Counted from the first letter of the stretch, positions 22,013 through 31,368 are shown. The stretch is DNA of 64,000 nucleotides from Candidatus Saccharimonadota bacterium (GCA_009785325.1 WQWN01000002.1:62001-126000), one strand, 5' to 3'. The notes: generated from the letters alone by a model not told the origin. Made by a program: numbers and translations.

Positions 22013-23734
22013 ATGTGGAAATTGTTTCGTTTGGCGCGGATCCGATGGTGGAAGATTGTATTGCTTTTGGTACTGATTACGGCACAGATTTTGGGGACTC
22101 TGTATTTGCCGACTTTGACTGCGGATATAATAAATGAAGGTGTTGTTGCGGGAGATCTGGATCGGGTGCGGGAGATTGGAATTTTGATGATTTTGGTGGC
22201 AGCGGGGACTGGTGTAGCTTCGATTACAGGAACTTATGTGTCGGCTTGGGTTTCTACGACTTTTGCGATGAGGGTTCGGAAGAAGCTATTTCGGCATACG
22301 CAGAAGTTGAGTTATCAAGATTTTCGAAAGGTGAACACTTCGTCGTTGATCACGCGGGCGACGAATGATATCGAGCAGTTGCAGACGATGCTTTCGAGCT
22401 TTTTTGAGATGATGTTACCAGCGCCGTTTGTGATCGTGGTGGGAATGGTGTTGGCGGTGCGGCGAGATGCTTCGATGGCACTTTTGATTTTGGGTGTAGC
22501 GGTGGCGCTACTACTAGTATTTATTTTGGTTGCTCGGGCGGTTTTGCCGTTGTTTGCGAAAGTTCAGCTGAAATTGGATGCGATGAATGCGGTGGTGGGG
22601 CAGTTTATTTCGGGAGTGAGGGTGGTGCGGGCATATGGACGGACGAAGAAAGAGCGCGAACGTATGGATGCGACTTTTAGTGATTCGGCGAGGTTGAATA
22701 TTCGGATAAATCGGATGTTTGCGGCGGTGATGCCGTTTGTGGTTTTAGTGATGAGTGGGGCGATGGTGATGATTTTGTGGTTTGGGGGTCACAGGATCCA
22801 GACAGGGGAGATGCAGATCGGTGATATTATGGCGATAACTGAATATACAATGAATATTTTGATGTATGTGTTGATGGCGGTGTTTGTTTCGATTTCGATT
22901 CCGAGGGCGAAAGTTTGTGCGGAGAGGATTAATGAAGTACTGAGTATGGATCCAGAGATTATGGATGGAGAAGGGAAGAGTGGTGGGGAGCTGCGACTGG
23001 AATTTGATGATGTAGACTTTAGATATATGGATGCGGAACATGCGGCGCTGCATGATCTGAGTTTTGTGTGTGAGAAAGGGACGACTACGGCGATAATCGG
23101 GGGGACGGGGAGCGGGAAGAGTTCGATTGCTCGGCTGATTCCGCGGCTGGTGGATGCGAGTGAAGGGGAGGTGTTTTTAGGTGGTGTGAACGTGAAAGAA
23201 TTGAAGCAGAGTGAAGTGAGGCGCAGAGTGGGGTATGTGCCGCAGAAAGCGTTTTTGTTTAGTGGGACGGTGCTAGAGAATCTGAAACATGGAAATCCGA
23301 AAGCTACACTGGAGGAAGTGCGAGAGGCGGCGCGGATTGCGCAGGCGGATGGGTTTATTATGGAAATGGAAGGTGGGTATGACGCGGAAGTATCGCAGGG
23401 TGGGAAGAACTTTTCTGGGGGGCAGCGGCAGCGGCTGGCGATTGCGAGGATGTTGGTGAAGAAGCCGGAGGTGATAGTGTTTGATGACTCATTTTCTGCG
23501 CTGGATTTTAAGACGGATGCGCAGCTAAGGAAGGCGCTGAAAAAGGTGACGAAAGAATCGATCGTGATAAATGTGGCGCAGAGGATCAGTACGATCAAAG
23601 ATGCGGATCAGATCTTGGTGTTGGATGATGGGCGGATCGTAGGGGTTGGGACGCACGAGGATCTGTTGAGGTCGAATGAGGTTTATCTGGAAATTGCGAA
23701 GTCGCAGCTGAGTGAGAAGGAGCTAGAGATATGA
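22013..23734 (+). CDS. ABC exporter subunit A (degenerate catalytic site)
   Basis: 573-residue half-transporter: a six-helix type IV ABC transmembrane domain (about 1-320) and an ATPase domain. Walker A is IGGTGSGKSSIARL, the Q-loop GYVPQKAF, the signature NFSGGQRQRLAIARM, and Walker B VIVFDDSFSALD, where the catalytic Glu is Asp. The H-loop His is replaced: the position reads NVAQRIST. Such asymmetry is typical of one half of heterodimeric exporters (TM287/288, BmrCD). The stop overlaps the next start by four bases (ATGA). ATG 22013 sits six bases after the -10 box, excluding the in-frame ATG 21977. Substrate unknown; MdlA-like drug or lipid export is likely. Confidence 0.9.
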   Translation: MWKLFRLARIRWWKIVLLLVLITAQILGTLYLPTLTADIINEGVVAGDLDRVREIGILMILVAAGTGVASITGTYVSAWVSTTFAMRVRKKLFRHTQKLSYQDFRKVNTSSLITRATNDIEQLQTMLSSFFEMMLPAPFVIVVGMVLAVRRDASMALLILGVAVALLLVFILVARAVLPLFAKVQLKLDAMNAVVGQFISGVRVVRAYGRTKKERERMDATFSDSARLNIRINRMFAAVMPFVVLVMSGAMVMILWFGGHRIQTGEMQIGDIMAITEYTMNILMYVLMAVFVSISIPRAKVCAERINEVLSMDPEIMDGEGKSGGELRLEFDDVDFRYMDAEHAALHDLSFVCEKGTTTAIIGGTGSGKSSIARLIPRLVDASEGEVFLGGVNVKELKQSEVRRRVGYVPQKAFLFSGTVLENLKHGNPKATLEEVREAARIAQADGFIMEMEGGYDAEVSQGGKNFSGGQRQRLAIARMLVKKPEVIVFDDSFSALDFKTDAQLRKALKKVTKESIVINVAQRISTIKDADQILVLDDGRIVGVGTHEDLLRSNEVYLEIAKSQLSEKELEI

Positions 23735-25734
23735 GCGACGGTGAGGAGAATAAAACAGACGCAATGGGAGATATGATGGATGGCGGGATGAGCGCGGAGA
23801 AGGCGAAAGATACAAAGAAGACTCTGAAGCGGCTGATTTCGGCGTTGAAGCCTCAGCGGTGGGTTTTAGTGATGGCATTTATACTCGCGACTGGTGCGGT
23901 AATGCTGAATCTCTACGCGCCGCGGGTATTTGGTGATGCTTTTAATGTGATCGGGGAAGGGCTGTTTCCGAGCGAAGAGCAGGTGGAGGAACTGATTGAT
24001 TTCGAGCGGCTGGCGGAACTGGGTGTGCGGGCGGAGGCTGGCGATGTGACGGAAGAATTTATCGAGATGATGGAGTTACTGGAGAGACTGGAGGCGGCGA
24101 GTGAAGCGGAAGATATGGCGGGAGCGCTGGATGTTTTGACAATTATGGGTTGGGAAGTGAGTATCGACCTGAGTCGACTGGGAGAGTTGTCGATGATTCT
24201 ACTTGGGATCTATTCGTTTGGGGCGATGTTGACTTATTTTCAAGAGTTTATCATGGCGGGAGTGGGGCAGAAGTTAGTGTTAAGTCTCAGGAAAAGGGTG
24301 AGTGCGAAGCTGGCGAAAGTACCGCTAAGGTATTATGACACGCATAAAAAAGGTGAGATTTTGAGTCGCGTAGTGAATGATCTAGAGCAGGTGAATTTGA
24401 TTATCCAGGCAGCGATAATGAGACTATTTACGTCAATGATTACGATTATTGGGGCGGTAGTTTTGATGTGGCGAATTCATTGGTCTTTGACGTTGATCGC
24501 GGTAGGGGCGATATTTGCTGGACTGATAATTACTGCAGTAGTGATGACGAAGAGTGGGAAGTTGTTTGGGAATCGACAGGCGTCTTTGGGGAAGTTTAAT
24601 GCGAAAATTGAGGAGTATTTTTCAGGGCAAGTGGAAATTAAGGCGTTTGGTTTAGAGTCGAGGGTGGAGCGTAAGACGGATGGGGCTATCGAGCAGCTCT
24701 ATGCGGATGATCGGAAGGCGCAGTTTATTATGTTTGCGGTGATGCCTATTATTCGCTTGGCGAATCAAATGGGATATGTTTTGATTGCGTGGCGAGGGGC
24801 GACGATGGTGGTAGGAGGGTATATTTCGATAGGGCAGGTGGTGTCGTTTTTCCAATATGTACAGATGAGTCAAGAGCCGCTGACGGAGGCGAGTTATGTT
24901 TTGAATTCTTTAAACTCGGCGATTGCAAGTGCGGAAAGAGTATTTGAAGTGCTGGATGAGGCGGAAGAACTAGCGGATAGGAAAGGTGCGGTGAAAATTA
25001 AGAATCTGCGGGGCGAGATTGAGTTTGAAGGTGTGAAGTTCGGGTATGGAGAGGAGCTTTTAATGAAAGATGTAAGTTTCAAAGTTAGCCCTGGGCAGAA
25101 GGTAGCTATCGTGGGGCCGACCGGGGCGGGGAAGACTACGCTGGTGAATCTTCTAATGAGGTTTTATGAGACGAATAGTGGAGTAATCCGAGTGGATGGG
25201 GTGGATATACGGGATATTCGTAGGGATGATCTACGAGCGATGTTTGGGATGGTATTGCAAGATTCATGGATGTTTGAGGGGACGGTGGAGGAAAATATAG
25301 CGTACGGGCGAGTGGGGGCGACGTGCGAAGAGGTAGTGGAGGCGGCGAAGATGGCGCGAGCGCATCATTTTATCAGGACTTTGCCGAAGGGGTATGAGTC
25401 GGTTATGGGTGATGAGGATGCGATTCTTTCGCAAGGGGAGAAGCAGCTGCTTTGTATTGCGCGGTGTATTGTGGCGGATCCGACATTTCTGCTGCTGGAT
25501 GAGGCGACGAGTAGTGTAGATACGCGGACGGAACTGCATATCCAAAAGGCGATGGTGGAATTAATGAAGGGGAGGACGAGTTTTGTGATCGCGCATCGTT
25601 TAAGTACGATCCGGGATGCGGATGTGATTTTAGTGATGAATCATGGGAATATTGTGGAGATGGGAGCGCATGCGGAGTTGCTTTTGGCGGGTGGAATGTA
25701 TGCGGAGATTTATAATAGTCAGTTTGCGGAGTAG
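23731..25734 (+). CDS. ABC exporter subunit B
   Basis: 667-residue partner half-transporter. Walker A is VGPTGAGKTTLVNLL, Q-loop MVLQDSWMF, Walker B FLLLDEATSSVD with an intact Glu, and switch His in VIAHRLST. The signature motif is ILSQGEKQLLCIAR, changed from LSGGQ to LSQGE. With the Asp of subunit A, one of the two composite ATP sites is competent and the other degenerate. Between the first two membrane helices is an extra acidic helical stretch (about residues 78-150) not found in most exporters; by topology it faces outside. The two subunits overlap by four bases and surely form one complex. Confidence 0.9.
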   Translation: MSDGEENKTDAMGDMMDGGMSAEKAKDTKKTLKRLISALKPQRWVLVMAFILATGAVMLNLYAPRVFGDAFNVIGEGLFPSEEQVEELIDFERLAELGVRAEAGDVTEEFIEMMELLERLEAASEAEDMAGALDVLTIMGWEVSIDLSRLGELSMILLGIYSFGAMLTYFQEFIMAGVGQKLVLSLRKRVSAKLAKVPLRYYDTHKKGEILSRVVNDLEQVNLIIQAAIMRLFTSMITIIGAVVLMWRIHWSLTLIAVGAIFAGLIITAVVMTKSGKLFGNRQASLGKFNAKIEEYFSGQVEIKAFGLESRVERKTDGAIEQLYADDRKAQFIMFAVMPIIRLANQMGYVLIAWRGATMVVGGYISIGQVVSFFQYVQMSQEPLTEASYVLNSLNSAIASAERVFEVLDEAEELADRKGAVKIKNLRGEIEFEGVKFGYGEELLMKDVSFKVSPGQKVAIVGPTGAGKTTLVNLLMRFYETNSGVIRVDGVDIRDIRRDDLRAMFGMVLQDSWMFEGTVEENIAYGRVGATCEEVVEAAKMARAHHFIRTLPKGYESVMGDEDAILSQGEKQLLCIARCIVADPTFLLLDEATSSVDTRTELHIQKAMVELMKGRTSFVIAHRLSTIRDADVILVMNHGNIVEMGAHAELLLAGGMYAEIYNSQFAE

Positions 25735-25803
25735 GGTGGTCTAAAACTGGAGATTTAATGATTGATTAGTGGACTGTCTTGACTGGCGAGGTATCATAAT
25801 AAG

Positions 25804-25830
25804 TTAGCAGTCTTGACGAGGGAGTGCTAG
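25804..25830 (+). promoter_or_regulatory. CIRCE element (HrcA operator) upstream of clpC
   Basis: TTAGCAGTC (25804-25812), nine-base spacer, GAGTGCTAG (25822-25830). This matches the CIRCE consensus TTAGCACTC-N9-GAGTGCTAA with one change per arm. The spacer holds the -35 box, so bound HrcA would block RNA polymerase. Confidence 0.85.
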
Positions 25831-25841
25831 GACGGTAAAAT
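25813..25841 (+). promoter_or_regulatory. clpC promoter
   Basis: TTGACG (25813-25818), 17-base spacer, TAAAAT (25836-25841), six bases before the ATG at 25848. Confidence 0.85.
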
Positions 25842-25847
25842 TGATGT

Positions 25848-28316
25848 ATGGTAGATGATTTCTCCGAGATGATGAACATGATGACAGATAATGCGAAATT
25901 TGCGCTCCAGAAGGCGGATGTTTTCAGTCGGAGGTATGGGAGTAATTATGTGGGGACGGAGCATATTTTGCTGGGACTTCTGGCACAGGATACGAGTCTC
26001 GGAGCGAAGTTTTTGGCGGATGAGAGCATTACGCTGGAGCGAGCGGAGAAGGTGTTAAATTTGACGCCGCGGGAGCTGGCGGGGGCTTTTTCGATGGTGA
26101 AGGCGCTGAGTGAGGCGGCGGTGTTGGCGTTGAAGATGAGCCTGAATTTGGCGAAGGATTTGAATCAGAGCTATATCGGGACGGAGCATATTTTGTACTC
26201 GCTTATTGCGCAGAAGAATTCGCGGGCGGTTGTGTTGCTTCATGATATGAAGGTGGATATGGGGAAGATTTCGGGAGAGTTGGATAAGTTTTTTGATCGG
26301 CAGAGTGAGGCGGGGTTGGCGGAAAAAGGCGAGGGCGTGAAGGGGAAGAGGCTGAAGCGGCGGTTTTTGAGTAAGTATGGGCGAGATCTGACAGCGGCGG
26401 CGAAGAATGGAGAGTTGGATACTTTAATTGGAAGAGATGCGGAGGTGGAGAGGGTGGTGACGATTTTGTGTCGGCGGACGAAGAGCAACCCGGTTTTAAT
26501 TGGGGAGGCAGGTGTAGGTAAGACGGCGGTGGTGGAAGGATTGGCGGTGAGGATTGCGGAGGAGAAGGTGCCGGAGATGCTTCTTGGAAAACAGATTATT
26601 CAAGTTGACTTGGCGGGGATGATTTCGGGTACGAAGTTCCGAGGGGAATTTGAGGAGAGGTTGAAGGGTTTGATTGATGAAGTGATGGGGGATCCTGATG
26701 TGGTTTTGTTTATTGATGAATTACACTTACTGGCGGGAGCGGGGAGTGCGGAGGGGTCGATGGATGCGGCGAATATTTTGAAGCCGAGCCTGGCGAAGGG
26801 GAGGATACGACTGATCGGGGCGACGACTTTTGATGAATATCGGAAGCATATTGAGAAGGATAAGGCGCTCAGTAGGCGATTTCAGACGGTGACTATTGGG
26901 GAGCCGGGGCGAGAGGCGGTATTTCAGATTTTGAAGGGGATACGGGAACATTACGAGAAGTATCATGATGTGAAGATCGCGGACGAGGTACTGAGAGATG
27001 CGATCGATATGAGCGAGCGGTATATCTCGGACCGATTTATGCCGGATAAAGTGATAGATGTGGTGGATGAAGCGGCGGCGCTGGCGCGGGTGAGGTGTGG
27101 GCGGAAAGAGGATGTGGAACTTAGGAAGTTGATGAGTGAACAGAAGCGACTGGAGGGGAAGATCGAGGAGGCGGCTGTGGGGGAGGATTATGAGAAGGCG
27201 GCGCTGTACAAGACGAGACTGGCGCAGGTGGAGGCGGGGGTGAAGAAGTTGAGGAAGAAGGTGCCGAAGGGAGAACGGGAGCTGACTGTGGAGCATTTGG
27301 CGCAGGCGATAAGTTTGAAGACGGGGATTCCGGTGAGTAAGGTGCAGGCGAAGGAGGTGAAGGTACTGACGGAGCTGGAGGGATATTTGAAGAAGTATAT
27401 TGTGGGGCAGGATGCAGCAGTTGAGAAGGTGGCGCGGGCGATTCGGCGGGGGAGGAGTGGGGTGGCGAGTGATCGGCGACCGATTGGGAGTTTTATGTTT
27501 ATGGGTCCGACAGGGGTCGGGAAGACGGAACTGGCGCGAGTGATTGCGCGAGAGGTGTTTGGGGGAGATGATGCTTTAGTGAAGATTGACATGAGTGAAT
27601 TCTCTGAGAAACATAATGCGAGTCGGCTGGTGGGGGCGCCGGCGGGGTATGTGGGGTATGATGATGGCGGTAAGTTGACGGAGATGGTGAGGCGGCGGCC
27701 GTACTGTGTGGTATTGTTTGATGAAGTGGAGAAGGCGCATCCAGAGGTGTTTAATTTACTTTTGCAGATTTTAGAGGATGGAGTTTTGACGGATGGGCAA
27801 GGGACACGCGTGCGATTTAATAATACGGTGGTGATTTTGACGTCGAACTTGGGGGCGGAGAAGATGCATAAGGAGAGCGAGCTGGGGTTTGCGGTAAAGA
27901 CGCGGCGGGACAGGATGGTGGTAGAGCGAGAGCATGAGGTGAATGAGGCGGCGGCGAAGAGGGAGTTGGCGAAGATGATGAGACCGGAGCTGGTGAACCG
28001 ACTAGATGGAGTGATGGTTTTTCGGGCGCTGGAGAGGAAGGGAGTGGAGAAGATTTTTGATGGGCTAGTGAAGGAGTTGAATGAGAGGTTGACAGTGAAA
28101 GGGATTCGAGTGGTAGTGGAGAAGGGGGCGAAGAGATATTTGATAGGAAAGGGGTGGGATGCGAAGAATGGGGCTAGGCCGCTGAGGCGAGTGGTTGAGG
28201 ATGAAGTGGAGCATCTGGTGGCGGAGGGAGTTATCCAAGGGGAGTATGGAAAGGGAACTGTTTTAGTGGTGGAGAAGGGAAAGAGGGGTTTGAAGCTGGA
28301 GGTGAGGGGTGAGTAA
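25848..28316 (+). CDS. clpC: ATP-dependent Clp protease ATPase subunit ClpC
   Basis: 822-residue Hsp100 unfoldase that feeds substrates to ClpP. The N-domain has two Clp_N repeats (about 1-145; YVGTEHILLGLL and YIGTEHILYSLI). The first AAA module has GEAGVGKTAVVEG (about residue 219) and VLFIDELHLL. A short UVR-like coiled middle domain (about 440-480) separates ClpC from ClpB. The second AAA module has GPTGVGKTELARV (about 553) and VVLFDEVEKAHP. The ClpP-docking loop tripeptide is LGF (about 679), so it should pair with the ClpP at 55839. A CIRCE operator covers the promoter. It overlaps the following gene by eight bases. Confidence 0.93.
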   Translation: MVDDFSEMMNMMTDNAKFALQKADVFSRRYGSNYVGTEHILLGLLAQDTSLGAKFLADESITLERAEKVLNLTPRELAGAFSMVKALSEAAVLALKMSLNLAKDLNQSYIGTEHILYSLIAQKNSRAVVLLHDMKVDMGKISGELDKFFDRQSEAGLAEKGEGVKGKRLKRRFLSKYGRDLTAAAKNGELDTLIGRDAEVERVVTILCRRTKSNPVLIGEAGVGKTAVVEGLAVRIAEEKVPEMLLGKQIIQVDLAGMISGTKFRGEFEERLKGLIDEVMGDPDVVLFIDELHLLAGAGSAEGSMDAANILKPSLAKGRIRLIGATTFDEYRKHIEKDKALSRRFQTVTIGEPGREAVFQILKGIREHYEKYHDVKIADEVLRDAIDMSERYISDRFMPDKVIDVVDEAAALARVRCGRKEDVELRKLMSEQKRLEGKIEEAAVGEDYEKAALYKTRLAQVEAGVKKLRKKVPKGERELTVEHLAQAISLKTGIPVSKVQAKEVKVLTELEGYLKKYIVGQDAAVEKVARAIRRGRSGVASDRRPIGSFMFMGPTGVGKTELARVIAREVFGGDDALVKIDMSEFSEKHNASRLVGAPAGYVGYDDGGKLTEMVRRRPYCVVLFDEVEKAHPEVFNLLLQILEDGVLTDGQGTRVRFNNTVVILTSNLGAEKMHKESELGFAVKTRRDRMVVEREHEVNEAAAKRELAKMMRPELVNRLDGVMVFRALERKGVEKIFDGLVKELNERLTVKGIRVVVEKGAKRYLIGKGWDAKNGARPLRRVVEDEVEHLVAEGVIQGEYGKGTVLVVEKGKRGLKLEVRGE

Positions 28317-29322
28317 GGTAGTTGAGCGGCGGCGGAGTGGAAAGTTTGTTTTGAAGTTTTTGTTAGTCGTGATGGTGCTAGTAGTGGGGATGTTGGTGTT
28401 GACGAATACGCAAAAGATCAGTGATGAGCTAGCGGCGCGGAGATTTGAGCCTAGCTTGGAGATGAGTGAGTTGATTGAAAGACTGGAGCTGACGGATAGG
28501 GGGAGGAGAGTGATGTTAGCGAGCAGGCCTCAACTGGGTGAAGGCGAATGGTTTAATCATAGATGTACGCGGATGGAGAGAGAGGTAAATGTGTTGGGGT
28601 GTTTTAGGGCGGGCGGGATTTATGTATTTAATGTGCAAAATGAAGATTTGGTGGGGATGAATGAGGTGACACTGGCGCACGAACTGCTACATGCGGTGTG
28701 GAGTAGGATGAGGGGTGCAGATCGAGAGAGACTGGAGAGGTATTTGAGGGAGGTGTGGTATGGTGGCGCGGATGATATTTTGGAGAGTAGGATGGCTTAT
28801 TATGATCGGATGGGGGCTGATTTTTATAATGAGTTACACTCGATTATCGGGACGGAGTTTCGGGATTTGCCAGTGGTTCTCGAGGAACATTATGCGAGGT
28901 ATTTCCGGAATAGAGAGAGAATTGTGATGAAGTACGAATCTTATATCGGGAGGTTTCATGAGTTGATAGCGAGGTCGGAGGAATTGATTAAGGGGATCGA
29001 GGCGCTGGTGGGCGAGATAAATGAGGTTACTTTGGTATATAACTACGATGTACGAGAATGGAATCGGCAAGTGGGTGAATTTAATCGGAGGGCGGAAACG
29101 GGGGATTTTGCGGATGAGGCGGAGTTTTTGGTGGAGAGGAGAATTTTGGAGTTGGATCAGCAGAGACTTCAGGAGGTGTCTGTGATAATTTCTGAGAAAA
29201 TGCGGAAGTATGAGGAATTGAGAGAGGGATTGAGTGAAGTTGCGGGGTTGATTGCGGCGTTGAATCGGAGTATCGACAGTACAGTGATCGAAGTAGAGAT
29301 GATACCAGAGAGTGTTTGGTGA
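28309..29322 (+). CDS. Membrane-anchored HExxH protein
   Basis: 337 residues. A basic N-terminus and one transmembrane helix (FLLVVMVLVVGMLVL, about 15-30) anchor a domain with the zinc-metallopeptidase motif HELLH (residues 124-128, in TLAHELLHAVW). An acidic helical stretch follows. The C-terminal half is a long coiled coil (about 220-330). Two Cys (about 85 and 98) could form a disulfide if the domain is outside. Family not recognised beyond the motif. It starts inside the end of clpC (GTG 28309, GGAGG upstream), so it may share clpC's heat-shock control. A role in envelope quality control or wall remodelling is inference. Confidence 0.7.
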   Translation: MSKVVERRRSGKFVLKFLLVVMVLVVGMLVLTNTQKISDELAARRFEPSLEMSELIERLELTDRGRRVMLASRPQLGEGEWFNHRCTRMEREVNVLGCFRAGGIYVFNVQNEDLVGMNEVTLAHELLHAVWSRMRGADRERLERYLREVWYGGADDILESRMAYYDRMGADFYNELHSIIGTEFRDLPVVLEEHYARYFRNRERIVMKYESYIGRFHELIARSEELIKGIEALVGEINEVTLVYNYDVREWNRQVGEFNRRAETGDFADEAEFLVERRILELDQQRLQEVSVIISEKMRKYEELREGLSEVAGLIAALNRSIDSTVIEVEMIPESVW

Positions 29323-29413
29323 TAAGATTTTGTGGTTAGAATTTGGATTTTGACGTGGTGTTTTGGTGGAAAAAGCTGTATACTGTGTGGAGTATTAGCG
29401 GGATGAGTAGATA

Positions 29414-29608
29414 GTGTCAAAACAGATAGTTAGTGAGGGTGATTTGGGGGGAGTAGTGGGTATGCCTGGGAAAGGGATCTTAGTTTGGGGTATTGGAATT
29501 TTGGCAGCGACGATGATGCTGATGGTTTTAGTAGTGATGGCGAAACAGAGAAAGATGGCAGAAAAGCGAGTGAGGCGGATGGATGACGGTGTGGTAGAGT
29601 GTGAATGA
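29414..29608 (+). CDS. Small membrane protein
   Basis: 64 residues with a GTG start. One transmembrane helix (ILVWGIGILAATMMLMVLVV, residues about 22-41) is followed by a basic, cytoplasm-type tail (KQRKMAEKRVRR). A TATACT box lies at 29379-29384. The stop overlaps the next gene by eight bases. No recognised family. Confidence 0.5.
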   Translation: MSKQIVSEGDLGGVVGMPGKGILVWGIGILAATMMLMVLVVMAKQRKMAEKRVRRMDDGVVECE

Positions 29609-29909
29609 TGAAGTAAGAGAGAGTGGGCTGGAGTGGCGGGATGGCAGGTTGAGGAAGATAATAACTTATATATGTCAGGGGTGTGGAGGGAAATTTAAGG
29701 TGTGGAGTGGTGTTTGTGAGGTGTGTGGAGAAGGGAATCCGATTGTGGAGCAGGTGGAGGATAAGGATGAGGTTTTGGAAGTGGAAAGTCAGATGAGGCT
29801 GAGGACAGAGACAGAGATGAAGGTGATGAAAGAGCGGAGTTGGATGGGTGATATTTTTGTGGTGCTGGCGGGAGTAGTGATCTGGGATGCGGGGAGGCGC
29901 GGTAGGTGA
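29601..29909 (+). CDS. Stand-alone RadA-type zinc ribbon protein with C-terminal hydrophobic helix
   Basis: 102 residues. The N-terminal half reads YICQGCGGKFKVWSGVCEVC, closely matching the zinc finger that opens the next gene, radA (YVCQGCGASYVKWMGKCENC), including the following x-N-x-x-V-E-Q-V. So it is a paralogue of the RadA zinc finger without ATPase or Lon domains. After an acidic helix it ends in a hydrophobic segment (MGDIFVVLAGVVIW) that may sit in the membrane. It lies 18 bases upstream of radA. It could be a partial duplication or a modulator of RadA. Function unknown. Confidence 0.65.
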   Translation: MNDEVRESGLEWRDGRLRKIITYICQGCGGKFKVWSGVCEVCGEGNPIVEQVEDKDEVLEVESQMRLRTETEMKVMKERSWMGDIFVVLAGVVIWDAGRRGR

Positions 29910-29912
29910 GTG

Positions 29913-29921
29913 TGGTAGAAT
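29913..29921 (+). promoter_or_regulatory. Extended -10 promoter of radA
   Basis: TG-G-TAGAAT (29913-29921), six bases before the ATG at 29928. Confidence 0.6.
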
Positions 29922-29927
29922 TGGTGT

Positions 29928-31286
29928 ATGGCGAAGAGTAAGACGAGGTATGTATGTCAGGGGTGTGGGGCGAGTTATGTAAAGTGGATGGGAAAGTGTG
30001 AGAATTGCTCGGAGTGGAATACGCTCGTGGAGCAGGTGGTGGAGGATGAAAAGGCGGTGAAGTCGGCTCTTAAGAAGGCGGAAAAGAGCGGGAGGAAGTT
30101 GGAAGTGGAGTCGGTGAACGAGATACGGGCGGATCGATATGGAGAGAGGTATGGAACGGGGTTCTCTGATCTGGATGTAGTGCTGGGTGGAGGGATTTTG
30201 CCTGGAGCGGTGATGCTTCTCGCTGGTCAGCCGGGGATCGGGAAGTCGACGCTACTACTGCAGTTGGCGTCGAAGGTAGCAGAAAAACAAGCGGTGTTGT
30301 ATGTGAGTGGAGAGGAGTCGGCGAGCCAGGTGAAGATACGGGCGGAGAGATTGAAAGGAAAACATAGCGAAGACTTAAGTTTTGCGGGGAGTACGAGTGC
30401 GAATGATATCGCAGCGACGGTGGCGAGTGGGGATTATGGGTTTGTGATTGTGGATTCTATACAGACGCTGGCTCTGGATGAGATTACGAGTGCACCTGGG
30501 ACGGTGAGTCAAGTGAGTGGGGCGGGGAATTTGTTAATCAGGGCGGCGAAAGCGACAGGAACGGCGGTAGTGATCGTGGGGCACGTAACGAAAGAAGGGA
30601 CGCTGGCGGGGCCGAAGACTTTGGAGCATATGGTGGATGTGGTTTTGCAGTTTGAAGGGGATCGGTATGGGGGATTTAAGACGGTGCGAGCGGTGAAGAA
30701 TCGTTTCGGTAGTACGAATGAGGTGGCTATTTTTGAGATGGGTTCGTCTGGGTTAAAGCTAGTGGAGAATCCGAGTGAGGCGTTACTGCGGGAGAGGCAA
30801 AATACGGATGGGTCGGTGATAATGGCGACGATGGATGGGACGCGACCACTACTGGTGGAGATACAGGCGCTTGTAAATCCGACGAGTTTCGGGTATCCTA
30901 AAAGGACTGCTAGTGGGTTTGATTTAAATCGTTTGAACTTGTTAGTAGCGGTGCTGGAAAAGCGCACGAAACTGAAATTATCTGAAAAAGACATTTATGT
31001 GAATGTCGTGGGTGGACTGAAGTTGAGCGACTCGGCGGCGGATTTGGCGGTGTGTATGGCGATCGCGAGTGCTTCGGCTGGCAGGCGTCTGGACGATAAG
31101 ATAGTGGTCTTTGGTGAGGTGGGGTTGGGTGGCGAGATTCGCTCGGTGTACGCTAGTGACAGGCGGATTGCAGAGGCGAAGAAGCTCGGATTTACGGCAG
31201 CGATTGCGCCGTATACGGTAAAAGATAAATTCGTGCTACCCGTGAAGGATATGCGGGATGCACTTGTAAAATATATGAATAGATAA
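29928..31286 (+). CDS. radA: DNA repair protein RadA
   Basis: 452-residue DnaB-like helicase/branch migration factor acting in recombination and, in competent bacteria, in transformation. The order is: N-terminal C4 zinc finger (CQGCG then CENC), RecA-type core with Walker A (GQPGIGKSTLLLQ), Walker B (YGFVIVDSIQTL), the RadA-specific KNRFG motif (VKNRFGSTNEVAIFEM), and a C-terminal Lon-like domain (VNVVGGLKLSDSAADLAV). The catalytic Ser-Lys pair of Lon is not expected to be active in RadA. Leaderless start. Together with the secreted nuclease and the pilus-type ATPase it would suit DNA uptake, though that link is inference. Confidence 0.95.
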   Translation: MAKSKTRYVCQGCGASYVKWMGKCENCSEWNTLVEQVVEDEKAVKSALKKAEKSGRKLEVESVNEIRADRYGERYGTGFSDLDVVLGGGILPGAVMLLAGQPGIGKSTLLLQLASKVAEKQAVLYVSGEESASQVKIRAERLKGKHSEDLSFAGSTSANDIAATVASGDYGFVIVDSIQTLALDEITSAPGTVSQVSGAGNLLIRAAKATGTAVVIVGHVTKEGTLAGPKTLEHMVDVVLQFEGDRYGGFKTVRAVKNRFGSTNEVAIFEMGSSGLKLVENPSEALLRERQNTDGSVIMATMDGTRPLLVEIQALVNPTSFGYPKRTASGFDLNRLNLLVAVLEKRTKLKLSEKDIYVNVVGGLKLSDSAADLAVCMAIASASAGRRLDDKIVVFGEVGLGGEIRSVYASDRRIAEAKKLGFTAAIAPYTVKDKFVLPVKDMRDALVKYMNR

Positions 31287-31368
31287 ACTTCAGGTGATTT
31301 GCTTGAGGTGACCTGGCAGGAATGCTGGGGTAGAAGCTTGGTTGGAAACTGGGCACAGAAAGGAAAAT

